Below are positions 1-7,493 of a DNA stretch of 54,070 nt, in pieces. The notes below the pieces were generated by a model. The model saw only the letters and a program-made list of their open reading frames with translations. It searched no databases and was not told the DNA's origin. Each line of letters begins with the position of its first letter. Position 1 is the stretch's first letter. This DNA is from Streptomyces hoynatensis (lineage in GTDB: Bacteria > Actinomycetota > Actinomycetes > Streptomycetales > Streptomycetaceae), in assembly GCF_003626535.1 (NCBI RefSeq), contig NZ_RBAL01000032.1, positions 1 to 54,070 of the forward strand, read 5' to 3'. Position numbers and translations under genes: made by a program.

Positions 1-179
1 CCCGCGGAGCGGGTCCAAGCGCGCTGCGCGCGCTTGCAGAGATTCCCCCGCGCTTCGCGCGGGGGAATTATCCCTCTCGCTTCGCGAGAGGGATACGGAT
101 TTCCGCTCCGCGGAAATCCGAACTGCAGTTGGATTCCCGCTTCGCGGGAATCCCGGCGCTTCCGCTCCGCTCCAGCGCC
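1..179. repeat. Left telomere, stacked palindromes
   Basis: Seven palindromes follow one another: 1-13 (CCCGCGGAGCGGG), 16-36, 42-68, 69-95, 96-120, 131-153 and 155-179, plus the perfect 10-mer AACTGCAGTT at 121-130. Most have 9-12 bp stems and 3-nt loops (TTC, TCC, TGC). The first 13 bases equal the canonical palindrome I of Streptomyces telomeres as I remember it, so position 1 is probably the true 5' end. Such 3' overhangs fold and are patched by a terminal protein. The same series in inverted orientation ends the window on the right. Confidence 0.93.
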
Positions 180-529
180 ACGCACCTGCGGTGGGAAGGG
201 CTGCGGGTGCATCACGGGATTAAACTGTGTAGACACGGGGATTCACGGTGGGCCCACCCGGCCGGATACAACACGGGAAGAGCGGGACTGCACCCCCGCC
301 CCGTGCGGAGGCGGGAGGGCGACTTGTCACCGTCACCACCCGAACACACAACCAGAGATACCGCACCCCCAGATGGAGAAGGCATCTACATGCCTCACAG
401 CGTGACGTGCATCACCATGCATCAAAGCAGACATACAGGCAGATGCATCTGTGTAGACACAGGAATAATGAGCGGACACCTACCTCGCCAGAGGAAAGGC
501 CACACATTCCGCATCCAACCGTCAGCAAA
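180..529. other. Left subtelomeric region, no gene seen
   Basis: No convincing gene is present. Beyond 180 similarity to the right end fades quickly, so the terminal inverted repeat is about 180-250 bp and imperfect. Two copies of a short motif, TGTGTAGACACGGGGATTC at 226-244 and a variant TGTGTAGACACAGGAAT from 450, recur near the right end in inverted orientation. The function of the motif is unknown. Confidence 0.6.
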
Positions 530-562
530 GCGGGCCCCGCGCGACGGCGCGGGGTGGCCCGC
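530..562 (-). terminator. Hairpin terminator of the leftmost operon
   Basis: A GC-rich stem (GCGGGCC pairing with GGCCCGC, inner CGCGC with GCGCG, loop GACG) lies about 40 nt downstream of the stop codon at 602 of the minus-strand gene pair. No clear U tract, as is usual in Streptomyces. Confidence 0.6.
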
Positions 563-601
563 CGACGCGCGTTCTGCTGATCCCCAGGGTCGATCGACAG
601 G

Positions 602-895
602 TCAATAGGGCTGGACGCGGGTGAGAATGCAGTGCGGCGGGTCGGCATCGGCGACGATGACGTACTCGGCGACGCCGAGCGAACCGTCCGTGCCGAGCGG
701 CAGCCTGCGCTGCTGCGGCCACTTCGACGAGGCGGTGTTCCCAGGCACCTCGCCGCGGTACTCGTTGATCGCCACCGTCACGGACAAGACGGCGGAGAAC
801 AGCTGTGGATCGGTGGCCGGGTCCGACAGGAACCGCTCGACGTCCGGGGAGAGATAGCAGGGCCACCCCTCGCCGTCGTCTTCGTGGTCACTCAA
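602..895 (-). CDS. Small RelE/ParE-like protein, putative toxin
   Basis: 97 residues read from a TTG codon whose first bases overlap the end of the upstream gene (TTGAGTGA), so translation is probably coupled. The C-terminal half, with VAEYVIVADADPPHCILTRV, looks like the beta-strand core of RelE/ParE-type toxins; the N-terminal half (PDVERFLSDPATDPQLFSAV) could be the helical hairpin. This is a resemblance by eye only. With the preceding gene it would form a toxin-antitoxin module for plasmid maintenance. It could instead be an unrelated small protein. Confidence 0.55.
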   Translation of the reverse strand: MSDHEDDGEGWPCYLSPDVERFLSDPATDPQLFSAVLSVTVAINEYRGEVPGNTASSKWPQQRRLPLGTDGSLGVAEYVIVADADPPHCILTRVQPY

Positions 896-1187
896 GAGGC
901 AGTCCCCGAGCCTGTCGGTGAGCGAGGACGTCCTCGATGGTTGCCTGGGGCAGGGTGCCGTCCAGCGCGGCCGCGGTGATGCGGTCGCCTTCCGGGTCGG
1001 TGTCGAGCATCGCCTCGCACCACCAACGCCGCAGCACCGCCTCGGCCCGCTCCAACGGCGCGGTGCCCAGCTCGCGGTAGAACTCCATCCGCCGGGGCGC
1101 GGCCAGCGCGCCGGCGATGCCGTCGACGGTACGCGGCACCCGCTCCCCGTCTCCGGGATGGCGGTAGTGGATCGGCTGAACGCTCAT
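888..1187 (-). CDS. Small protein upstream of toxin-like gene, putative antitoxin
   Basis: 99 residues starting at ATG 1187 (MSVQPIHYRHPGDGERVP). The sequence is mostly helical, with an LRRWWCEAMLDTD stretch resembling small actinobacterial proteins of DUF6247 type that sit next to toxin-like genes. A longer reading upstream exists but has poor codon pattern. The stop at 888 overlaps the start of the 602-895 gene by 8 bases, typical of coupled antitoxin-toxin pairs. Function not proven. Confidence 0.5.
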   Translation of the reverse strand: MSVQPIHYRHPGDGERVPRTVDGIAGALAAPRRMEFYRELGTAPLERAEAVLRRWWCEAMLDTDPEGDRITAAALDGTLPQATIEDVLAHRQARGLPLE

Positions 1188-1271
1188 GAGCCCCATTCTC
1201 CCGTCCTCGGCACATCGTTGTCGACAAAGTCGCCTTGTGGGCCGCCCCCCGCCCGGCGGAGTGGCCTGATC

Positions 1272-1565
1272 ATGCACGCGTACCCACTGACGTCCGCCGT
1301 CCGCCTCGCGCACGGCACGAGCGCGGCCCTCGACGTCGCCCGCGCCCCGTGGATATGGCTCAGTGCGGACGCCGCCCGTGTGCTGGATGCCGTCCTCGCG
1401 CACAGCACAACCGACCAACCGGATACCAGGCTTGCCAATACGGCGGCAGCTCCTGCAGTCCGGCAGCGCTGGGGTTTCCTCGATGCCGGCGGTGTGGAGC
1501 TGGCGTTGCCCCTTCGCCGATACGTCGCGAAGGGGCAACGCCGTCCGAGGAGCACGAGACCCTGA
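1272..1565 (+). CDS. Hypothetical small protein
   Basis: 97 residues from ATG 1272 (MHAYPLTSAVRLAHGT), with third codon positions mostly G or C and a weak GGCGGAG ribosome site about 11 nt upstream. No family recognised. It lies convergent to the 1570-2253 gene, and its last codons run through a 15-bp hairpin (1502-1542). It may be a real gene whose 3' end doubles as a terminator, or a chance frame. Confidence 0.4.
   Translation: MHAYPLTSAVRLAHGTSAALDVARAPWIWLSADAARVLDAVLAHSTTDQPDTRLANTAAAPAVRQRWGFLDAGGVELALPLRRYVAKGQRRPRSTRP
1502..1542. terminator. 15-bp inverted repeat, likely terminator of sigma operon
   Basis: Perfect arms GGCGTTGCCCCTTCG (1502-1516) and its complement (1528-1542), 11-nt loop. 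It sits 28 nt beyond the stop of the minus-strand gene at 1570, so it most likely ends the sigma-factor operon; it could act in both directions. Confidence 0.65.
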
Positions 1566-1569
1566 TCTT

Positions 1570-2253
1570 TTACGCGACCAGTTCTTTGGGCAGAGTCGTC
1601 ATGCGCATGAATGTCTGGATTTGATGGAATTCGCTGTTCCGTACGAAGTCGTCTGCCGTGTGGCCACGGTCGCGGACTGGTGTGGGCATGTGGAGGAGGG
1701 GGTCGAAGCGCGCTAGGCGGGCCAGTGCGCGCCAGATGCGGGCTTGTGGGGTGTTGCCGCAGGCAGCGTGGTGGACGGCGAGTAAGTGGGCGGCGAGGGG
1801 GTCGCCGGCTCCGGCGGCGAAGCGCCACCAGTACAAGGCGGCCTGGATGCGGTCGAAGGTGTAGAGCAGGCAGGCGAAGGTTCTGGCGCCGACCTGGTCA
1901 AAGTCGGCGGCGAAGTCGGCGAGCTTCTTGACGTCGTCCGAGCGCAGGACCATGTCGCACAGCTGCTGCAACTCGGCGAGGAGAGCGGCCGGGGCGAGGG
2001 CGGGGTCGGTGGTGACGATGGGGGTTGGCCGCCGTCGCCGAGGGCGGTGCGGGGGCCGCGGGGTCGGGGGGGCCGGCTGTGGCGGCCGGGGGGAGGCCGG
2101 GCGGGTGGCCGAGCCCGCCGCGGCGGGCTCGGCGGGAGCGGTGGTGCCGGCGATCCGCTCGGCAAGGCGCTGGGTGAACGCCGCGGTGTCGTGGTCGGCG
2201 AACTCGTTGTGGAGGGCGGCGCGCTCCTCGCGGAGGATGTCGTCCAGCATCAT
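1570..2253 (-). CDS. TPR/Sel1-like protein co-expressed with sigma factor
   Basis: 227 residues. The N-terminus (1-35) is acidic and helical (MMLDDILREERAALHNEF), followed by an Ala/Pro/Arg-rich linker (35-85) and a helical C-terminal part with ALYWWRFAAGAGDPLAAHLL and RIWRALARLARF, which resemble TPR or Sel1 repeats. The ATG overlaps the sigma gene stop (ATGA), so the two are made together. Homologues commonly follow ECF-like sigma genes in Streptomyces; the role may be to modulate the sigma factor, which is inference. Confidence 0.75.
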   Translation of the reverse strand: MMLDDILREERAALHNEFADHDTAAFTQRLAERIAGTTAPAEPAAAGSATRPASPRPPQPAPPTPRPPHRPRRRRPTPIVTTDPALAPAALLAELQQLCDMVLRSDDVKKLADFAADFDQVGARTFACLLYTFDRIQAALYWWRFAAGAGDPLAAHLLAVHHAACGNTPQARIWRALARLARFDPLLHMPTPVRDRGHTADDFVRNSEFHQIQTFMRMTTLPKELVA

Positions 2254-2792
2254 CCGTCTCCTTCCCTGTGGGGGTGGTCCATCAGTTCGCGGAGTCGTTG
2301 GACACCGAGGCTGGTGTTGGTCTTGGCTGCTCCGGTTGTGATGCCAAGACGCTCGGCGACCTGCTCATAGGCCAGGTCTGCAAGGAAGTGCAGCCTCACG
2401 CACTGGGCTTGTTTCGGGGCGGTGGCCTCGAGTTCGTCCATGGCGAGGTCGAGTTCCTCGTGGTGACGCAGTTCCTGGAGGTAAGCACAGTCCGGTGGGA
2501 CGGCGACGGTGTGCTCGTAGGTGGCCTGTCGAGCCGCCTTGCGGTAGAAGTCCTTCACTACGCCGGCCAGGATTTGGTAAGCCAGGGCCGTGGGGTTGGC
2601 GTGAGCCAGGATCCTCTCCCACTTGCCGTGGATGCGGCGGCCGGCCTCGAGCGCGGCCTCTTCGGCGTCGCGGCGGTCGCGCAGGCGTGAGGCGGCGTAG
2701 GTGAGGAAGGTGCGCTGTTCCTTCTCGAAGAAGGCCTCGAACGAGATCGGCAGCGGGATGGGTGCGGGCGGGCGGGGGCTGAGCTCGTTCAC
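2250..2792 (-). CDS. ECF-type sigma-70 family sigma factor
   Basis: 180 residues from GTG 2792, preceded by GGGGAGG at good spacing; a longer reading upstream is not needed. Region 2 spans roughly residues 18-90 (SFEAFFEKEQRTFLTYAASR, then NPTALAYQILAGVVKDFYRK) and region 4 about 115-172 with the helix-turn-helix LAYEQVAERLGITTGAAKTN. It would direct RNA polymerase to plasmid or host promoters. It is coupled on both sides: GTGA overlap with the small gene upstream and ATGA overlap with the TPR-like gene downstream. No typical anti-sigma factor with membrane segments is adjacent. Confidence 0.9.
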   Translation of the reverse strand: MNELSPRPPAPIPLPISFEAFFEKEQRTFLTYAASRLRDRRDAEEAALEAGRRIHGKWERILAHANPTALAYQILAGVVKDFYRKAARQATYEHTVAVPPDCAYLQELRHHEELDLAMDELEATAPKQAQCVRLHFLADLAYEQVAERLGITTGAAKTNTSLGVQRLRELMDHPHREGDG

Positions 2793-3004
2793 CGCACCTC
2801 CCCGGCGCGCTTTCCGGCAGCACGGCCGGACGCGTGGGTGTGGGGGTGACGGGCCGACATGGCCGCGGGGACAGGGCGACGGATGGCGGCGCGCTGGTGA
2901 GAGGCGGTGCGGGCCACGGGTGCCGGGGCGGCGGCGAGGACGGTCCGGCTCGGCTGGTATGCGCCGGCATCGGCCAGCGGGTACCAGGTCCATGGGTACC
3001 CCAC
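2789..3004 (-). CDS. Small basic protein at head of sigma operon
   Basis: 71 residues. GTG 3004 is chosen because AAGGGAGGG lies directly upstream. The start MGYPWTWYPLADAGAYQPSR is aromatic-rich; the rest is Ala/Arg/His-rich and probably disordered. Its stop overlaps the sigma start (GTGA), so it may control or couple sigma translation. No family recognised. Confidence 0.6.
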   Translation of the reverse strand: MGYPWTWYPLADAGAYQPSRTVLAAAPAPVARTASHQRAAIRRPVPAAMSARHPHTHASGRAAGKRAGEVR

Positions 3005-3128
3005 GGGCCCTCCCTTCGGGTTGGTGCGGGGGACTGTCCGCCCGGTGCTTCCGGGCGGCGAGGACGGCGTCCTCACCCTCCACACCGAGCCAGCCCTCCC
3101 ACTGCGTTAAACCAACCCCCAAACTTTT

Positions 3129-3218
3129 CACAGCACTGTGTGACTATCTGACTGCGAAACGCACCTGACCAGCGCTCTTTACCACCCACTGTGACGCATA
3201 ACACACACTCTGTGTGTT
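3129..3218. promoter_or_regulatory. Palindromes between sigma operon and large wHTH gene
   Basis: The 213 bp between two minus-strand genes hold a palindrome CACAGCACTGTG (3129-3140), which may be an operator in the sigma-operon promoter region, and an AACACACA/TGTGTGTT hairpin (3200-3218) that touches the TAA stop of the 3218-5551 gene and may end its transcript. The region is less GC-rich than its surroundings. I see no clear -35/-10 pair. Confidence 0.45.
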
Positions 3219-5551
3219 TATTCGCCAGGGGCGCGCCACCCCTCCCCGCACGCCCCCAAGAGCCCATCCGCACGAGAAGGCTCTGCCGACCCGAGCAGAT
3301 CCGCGACGAACGGGCTGACGGCGGCGAGCTCGGGGTAGTCCCTGGCCAACTGCGCACGCCGCGCCGCCGTTTCCGCCTGTTCCCTCGCTCGCCGCTCCCG
3401 AGCACGGCGAGCCGCCTGTGCCCGGTGCTCGCGCCGCTCGGCGGCTTCGGCCTCGCGTCCGGCGTACTCGGCGTACGCCTCGTCGACGAGCGCCTGGTGC
3501 CGCTCCCAGGACCGGACGGCGGCCTGCCGCCAGGCGGTGTCCTCGGCGGCCGCGGTGGCCGGGCAGCGCGGGCACATCAGGTCCGGCGGCGCGTCGCCGC
3601 GGTGCGGCAGGCGGCACACCGCGCATTCCCACCAGCGTGGCGGGGCCGACCGTTTCGGCGGGGCCGGCTTGTCTTCCGGGGCCGGGAGGATGTCGGGCTG
3701 GCCGATGCCGACGGTGTCGTCGAGTTCGCAGTCCAGACACTGGCCGTGCCGGTCGGGCGGGGTGCCGTGGTGCGGGCACAGACCCTGAGCGATCCGCTGG
3801 TGCTGCTCGTGGGCCCTCGCGCGGGCGGCGGCCGCAGCTGCGCAGGTCTCGCAGCGGGTGCCGGTGGCGAACGCGGCCCCGCGGGCCCAGTCGATGGCCC
3901 ACAACTCGCCGGACTCGCAATGGACGTTGCCGCAGCCCCAGCGCGGCAGGCCCGAGCCCAGCAGCCACCGGCCCGGAGCGAGGACCTGGTGCTCGCCGAT
4001 GCCGACCAGGCGGGCGGCCAGCCGGTGGCGCAGCTGCTCGGGCGTGACCCCGGCGTCCAGCTGTCGCCCGATCTCGGTGCCGATGGCCCGGGCCTCCCAC
4101 GGCGAGCAGCCCCGCACCAGGTGCTGCACGGGCTGCAGGACGGCGGCGACGCGGGCGCTGAACGTCAGCGCCGGACCGGCGTAGCCGCTCTTCGGTTTGG
4201 GGGTGGGGGAGATCGGGTCCTCCGCGCGTAGCGCGCAACCGCCCTCGCCTCCCGCGGCCGTCACGTCGGCGTCAGCCGGTCCCCCGGCGTCCTCGCGTGC
4301 GCACGCGTGCTTCCGGCGACGGCGGCCAGCCCCCCTCTCGGCTACGCCGGAAAACCCAGGATCACCCGCACTTTCACTACCCTGCTCAGCCACCCCAGCG
4401 TGCATAGCGTGAAGCCCCGCAAGATCGTCGGGGACCGCAAAACCGCCTGCAACGCCGGCATCAGACGCCCTGTCAGCCCCGCTGACCTGCACTTCTTCCA
4501 CGCCAGGTGCCGGGCGGCCGTGGCCTTGATCCCCGGGTGCAGCAGCGGCGGGGGCCGGAACACCTCGCAGGGACGCCGAGCCGACGGCCGGGCCCTTCCC
4601 CGGCCGCGCCCGACCCGGCGCGGCCGGGCCCGTGGCGTCCGATCCCGCGAGCGCTTGAATTGGAGCGCTCCCGTTTGAATCCCGTTCGAATGCTGGGATC
4701 TCTGCAGTGCCCCTGCGGCGGGCGGCCCGGTGCGCGGCCGCGACGGCCAGCACCACCAGGCGGGCCTTCCCCGCCATCCCGTCCGCCGTCGTCCTCTGCG
4801 GCGTCTCCACCACCCCCGCCTTCCGCAGGCGGCCCAGGACCGCCTCGCCGCCGGCGGCCGTGCAGCCCAGCAGCCGCGCGATCGTCGCCGCCGGCCGGCC
4901 GCGCCGCTCATCCACGCTGCCCGGGCACAACCTGACCGTCCCGTCCGCGCGGGCGTCCAACGCCGCCAGGAGCAGCGCCAGGCGGTCGGTCGCCGCGCCG
5001 CGGCCGGTATGCCTGCCCAGCACCCCGGGTGGCGTGACGCTGCCGTCCCGGTGTGACCAGCCTGGGCCGAACAGCGCCTCGCACAGTCGCAACAGCACCG
5101 CCAGTTCGGCCCGCTCCAGCCGCAGCGGGTGTGCCATCGCCCCTTCGTGACGGGCGCGCCAGGCCGGCATGACCAGCCACTCCAGCCCCGTTACCCGCCC
5201 CGAGACCGCCCGCGCCTCCCGCACGTGCACCACGTCCGTCCCGGTCAGGGCAGGGCGCACCGCATGCGACACGGCGCTGCCGGACAGGCCCAGCCAGCGG
5301 CCCAGCTCCCGCGCGCACACCTCCGTCACCAGGTCGGCCGACCGTGCCTTCGCCAGCAGGACCACCGCTGCAAGCCGCGCCGGATCCGGCAGCCCGGCCA
5401 CCGCCGGGTCGTCCAGGAGGGCACGTACCGCCCCCCGCAGCCGCCGCGCCGTCCCCGCCGACAACACCAACGGCGACGGCGACGGCCCCGCAGCCGGTCG
5501 GCCGGCAGCAGCACGCGCCACCCGGCCCGGCTTCAACCCGGCGCGGCTCAC
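3218..5551 (-). CDS. Large winged-helix and zinc-cluster protein, candidate plasmid replication protein
   Basis: 777 residues from GTG 5551, with GGAGG seven bases upstream. Two helical winged-helix-like segments lie at about 55-130 (ELGRWLGLSGSAVSHAVRP) and 195-270 (ATIARLLGCTAAGGEAVLGR). A Pro/Ala/Gly-rich linker (285-450) follows. The C-terminal third has many Cys pairs: C540/C545, C567/C570, C592, C605/C608, C643/C646, C660/C663, suggesting two or three zinc ribbons, then an Arg/Glu-rich helix. Such proteins sit near replication regions of Streptomyces linear plasmids. The gene-free structured kilobase upstream fits an origin or control region. It could also be a transcription regulator. 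Confidence 0.6.
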   Translation of the reverse strand: MSRAGLKPGRVARAAAGRPAAGPSPSPLVLSAGTARRLRGAVRALLDDPAVAGLPDPARLAAVVLLAKARSADLVTEVCARELGRWLGLSGSAVSHAVRPALTGTDVVHVREARAVSGRVTGLEWLVMPAWRARHEGAMAHPLRLERAELAVLLRLCEALFGPGWSHRDGSVTPPGVLGRHTGRGAATDRLALLLAALDARADGTVRLCPGSVDERRGRPAATIARLLGCTAAGGEAVLGRLRKAGVVETPQRTTADGMAGKARLVVLAVAAAHRAARRRGTAEIPAFERDSNGSAPIQALAGSDATGPAAPGRARPGKGPAVGSASLRGVPAPAAAAPGDQGHGRPAPGVEEVQVSGADRASDAGVAGGFAVPDDLAGLHAMHAGVAEQGSESAGDPGFSGVAERGAGRRRRKHACAREDAGGPADADVTAAGGEGGCALRAEDPISPTPKPKSGYAGPALTFSARVAAVLQPVQHLVRGCSPWEARAIGTEIGRQLDAGVTPEQLRHRLAARLVGIGEHQVLAPGRWLLGSGLPRWGCGNVHCESGELWAIDWARGAAFATGTRCETCAAAAAARARAHEQHQRIAQGLCPHHGTPPDRHGQCLDCELDDTVGIGQPDILPAPEDKPAPPKRSAPPRWWECAVCRLPHRGDAPPDLMCPRCPATAAAEDTAWRQAAVRSWERHQALVDEAYAEYAGREAEAAERREHRAQAARRARERRAREQAETAARRAQLARDYPELAAVSPFVADLLGSAEPSRADGLLGACGEGWRAPGE

Positions 5552-6368
5552 CGTCCGACCTCCACGAGCTCCTGGCGGCGACCGCCATGCGGTCCGGGAG
5601 AGGATGGCGCGGCGGGAGAGCCGGACTGCCCGTGGATGAAGTCCTTCACACCCGCCCAAGGACAACCAGCCGGGCTTTTGTGACCGCCCACCAGTAGCGG
5701 CAGGGCAACCGGGCGCGCCGGATCACCCGAACGAGCGACAAGGCAGAGATCCCCATTCACGCCCGCATGTAGGAGCGGCCAGAGACGGTTAGTGACACCC
5801 CGGCCCGAAAGAGATCTGGCGACAGGCGGGGGCAACGCGGGCCCCCGGCGATAGAGGTGCCGGGAAACGCCACCGTGTGACGCACCGCTCTCCGGAAAAC
5901 GTGTGACGTCCATCACCCCATGGGCATGCCTGGGCTGACAGACGGCAGAGAGGTAGTGCAAACTGACTCCTGTCTCACCGCCGCGAGGCGGTATGACGAA
6001 GGCCCCTTCAAGGGCTTGGTTCTTGCTGAACTACTTCGCTCAGGTCCACCCGGGTGGTGCCGGGAGACCAGAGCCTTCGCTTCGACGGGCTAGGTCGAAG
6101 TGGTTGCACGACGGGCCGCAGGATCCGCGGGTGGCTGGTAACCACCATGCGGGCGCGGCCGGTGATCTATGTCATCTCACAACTCCTGACCACGGGAGAG
6201 GACTGTCCGCCGCCGGGACCGGCACGGAAACGCGTGCAGGCACCCAGCGGCCGGAGCGACGAACGGAGCATCGCTACGACGGCGGCGGGTGCCGCGTTGT
6301 GTGATCGTCGGGGCAGAGAGGTAACCTGCTGCACGACCGGCACCTCCTGGGTTGAAGGGGTGTTCGGT
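5552..6368. other. Gene-poor region upstream of candidate rep, possible origin or RNA control region
   Basis: About 820 bp without a convincing gene; small frames exist but have poor codon pattern. Local structure is dense: CTTCGAC/GTCGAAG around 6080-6102, GTGGCTGGTAACCAC near 6130-6146, and several GTGTGACG repeats near 5876-5906. It contains the promoter of the 3218-5551 gene and may hold a replication origin or a regulatory RNA. No iteron array was seen. Confidence 0.35.
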
Positions 6369-6470
6369 AGCCCGGCACCTCCCTGACCATGTAGGTGTCC
6401 GGGCTGGCCTTCGGACCCCGGCCAGGGTCCTTTGGCCAATGGGGCCCCAACCGCTTTTGGTTGCGGGCCC
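6369..6470. other. Three consecutive hairpins, terminator block or structured RNA
   Basis: Hairpin 1: AGCCCGG-CACCT (6369-6380) pairs with AGGTG-T-CCGGGCT (6393-6405). Hairpin 2: GGACCC/GGGTCC (6413-6430). Hairpin 3: GGGCCCCAACC (6442-6452) pairs with GGTTG-C-GGGCCC (6459-6470), loop GCTTTT, followed by TATTCATTTG. The block lies downstream of the minus-strand flavoprotein gene and may end it; the tail after hairpin 3 suits a plus-strand terminator or the 3' end of a small RNA. Confidence 0.45.
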
Positions 6471-6577
6471 TATTCATTTGTCGATCAAGACTGGGCGACA
6501 CCCTACCTTGCGACCGTCCCGCTCGGGTCGGCCGGGGCAAACGTGTCGTACAGGCGTACCGCTGACGGTTCGGCAGC

Positions 6578-7493
6578 TCAGCGACCATTGATGACTCCCG
6601 CCACCTCGTAGTACCGCTGCAGGGCGGCCTCGGCGCCGGACCCCTGCGCGGTGATGATTCGTTGGCAACGGCTGGAACGGAGGTCTCCAGCCACCAGGAC
6701 GCGCGGGTGCTGGAGTTCGGGAGGGCAGTAGCCGTCCGGGCCCTGGTTGAGTCCGTCGATGGCGGCTGGCGTACTGCCGAGGTTGCCCAGCAGCGTTGCG
6801 GCGATGAACGACCGGGTGCTGCCATCGGCCAGCTCGGCGTCGACCTGCCAGCCGTCGGATGGCGTCTCCTTCACCGCGAGGGACCGCACTTGGACCAGGC
6901 GCACGCGATCGTCGTCGGCGACCTCGGCGGCCTTGTAGGCGTCGCTCGCCGGGTGGAGCACGGTCAGGGGACGGCGCGCGTCGGGGTGAGCGCGCAGCCA
7001 GGTTCCAAGTGGGCGGTCGGCTCCGAGGACGTGCACCGGGCCGCGCAGCTGTTCCGGCCGGGCGCGCCAAAGCGGCGGCAGCGCGAGGCCGTCGGCGGCG
7101 GTGATCCAGCCAGTGTCAGCAGGATCAACCGGGCCGACACCGGTGGCGACGATGACGACGGCCGCGGTCAGGGTGAGCCCGTCGTCCAGCCGGACCTCTG
7201 CACGGTCGCCGCACCCGCGGACCCGGACCGCCCGGCCGCGCAGCAGGGTGCAACGGCCCGCTGCGGTGATGCGGTCGATATCGGCACCCATCGCGCGGGC
7301 GAGCTCCGGCCCGGCGCGCCAGCCGCCGACCACGTTCTCCAGCGCGGCAACGGCCAGCAGCTTGGTGCCGACCTGGTCCGCCTCGATGAGGATGCTGTGC
7401 ATACCGAGGCTGGCGGCCATGAGCGCGGCGGCGCACCCTGCTGGGGCCGGCGCCGATGATGAGTAGGTCCGCGTCGGACGTCGACGTCGTCAT
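6578..7493 (-). pseudogene. FAD-dependent oxidoreductase, thioredoxin-reductase-like, frameshifted
   Basis: The gene starts at ATG 7493 (MTTSTSDADLLIIGAGP) and should read on as AGCAAALMAASLGMHS, but one extra base at about 7442 breaks the frame inside the GxGxxG dinucleotide-binding loop. The downstream 280 residues are intact and end in a typical FAD-binding motif (HPRVLVAGDLRSSRCQ, then AAL helix). A second nucleotide-binding region is ATGVGP around the middle. No CxxC redox pair is visible, so it is a TrxB-fold flavoprotein of unknown substrate. Either a real pseudogene or a sequencing error; its 5' end also overlaps the start of the plus-strand DUF2637-like gene, which argues for a disturbed locus. 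Confidence 0.75.

Noticed and set aside
34..608. Three overlapping frames in the left telomere and subtelomere
   Set aside because: They read through the palindromes, have poor codon pattern, no ribosome sites and no family resemblance.
888..1538. Longer reading of the putative antitoxin upstream to 1538
   Set aside because: The part before ATG 1187 has no protein-like composition and overlaps a better plus-strand frame.
6301..6480. tRNA-like folding
   Set aside because: Hairpins do not form a cloverleaf; no T-loop or CCA-like end and no anticodon arm of the right length.
5993..6825. Several frames in the gene-poor region and opposite the flavoprotein end
   Set aside because: Codon third positions are not GC-biased and the sequence is full of hairpins; better read as noncoding.
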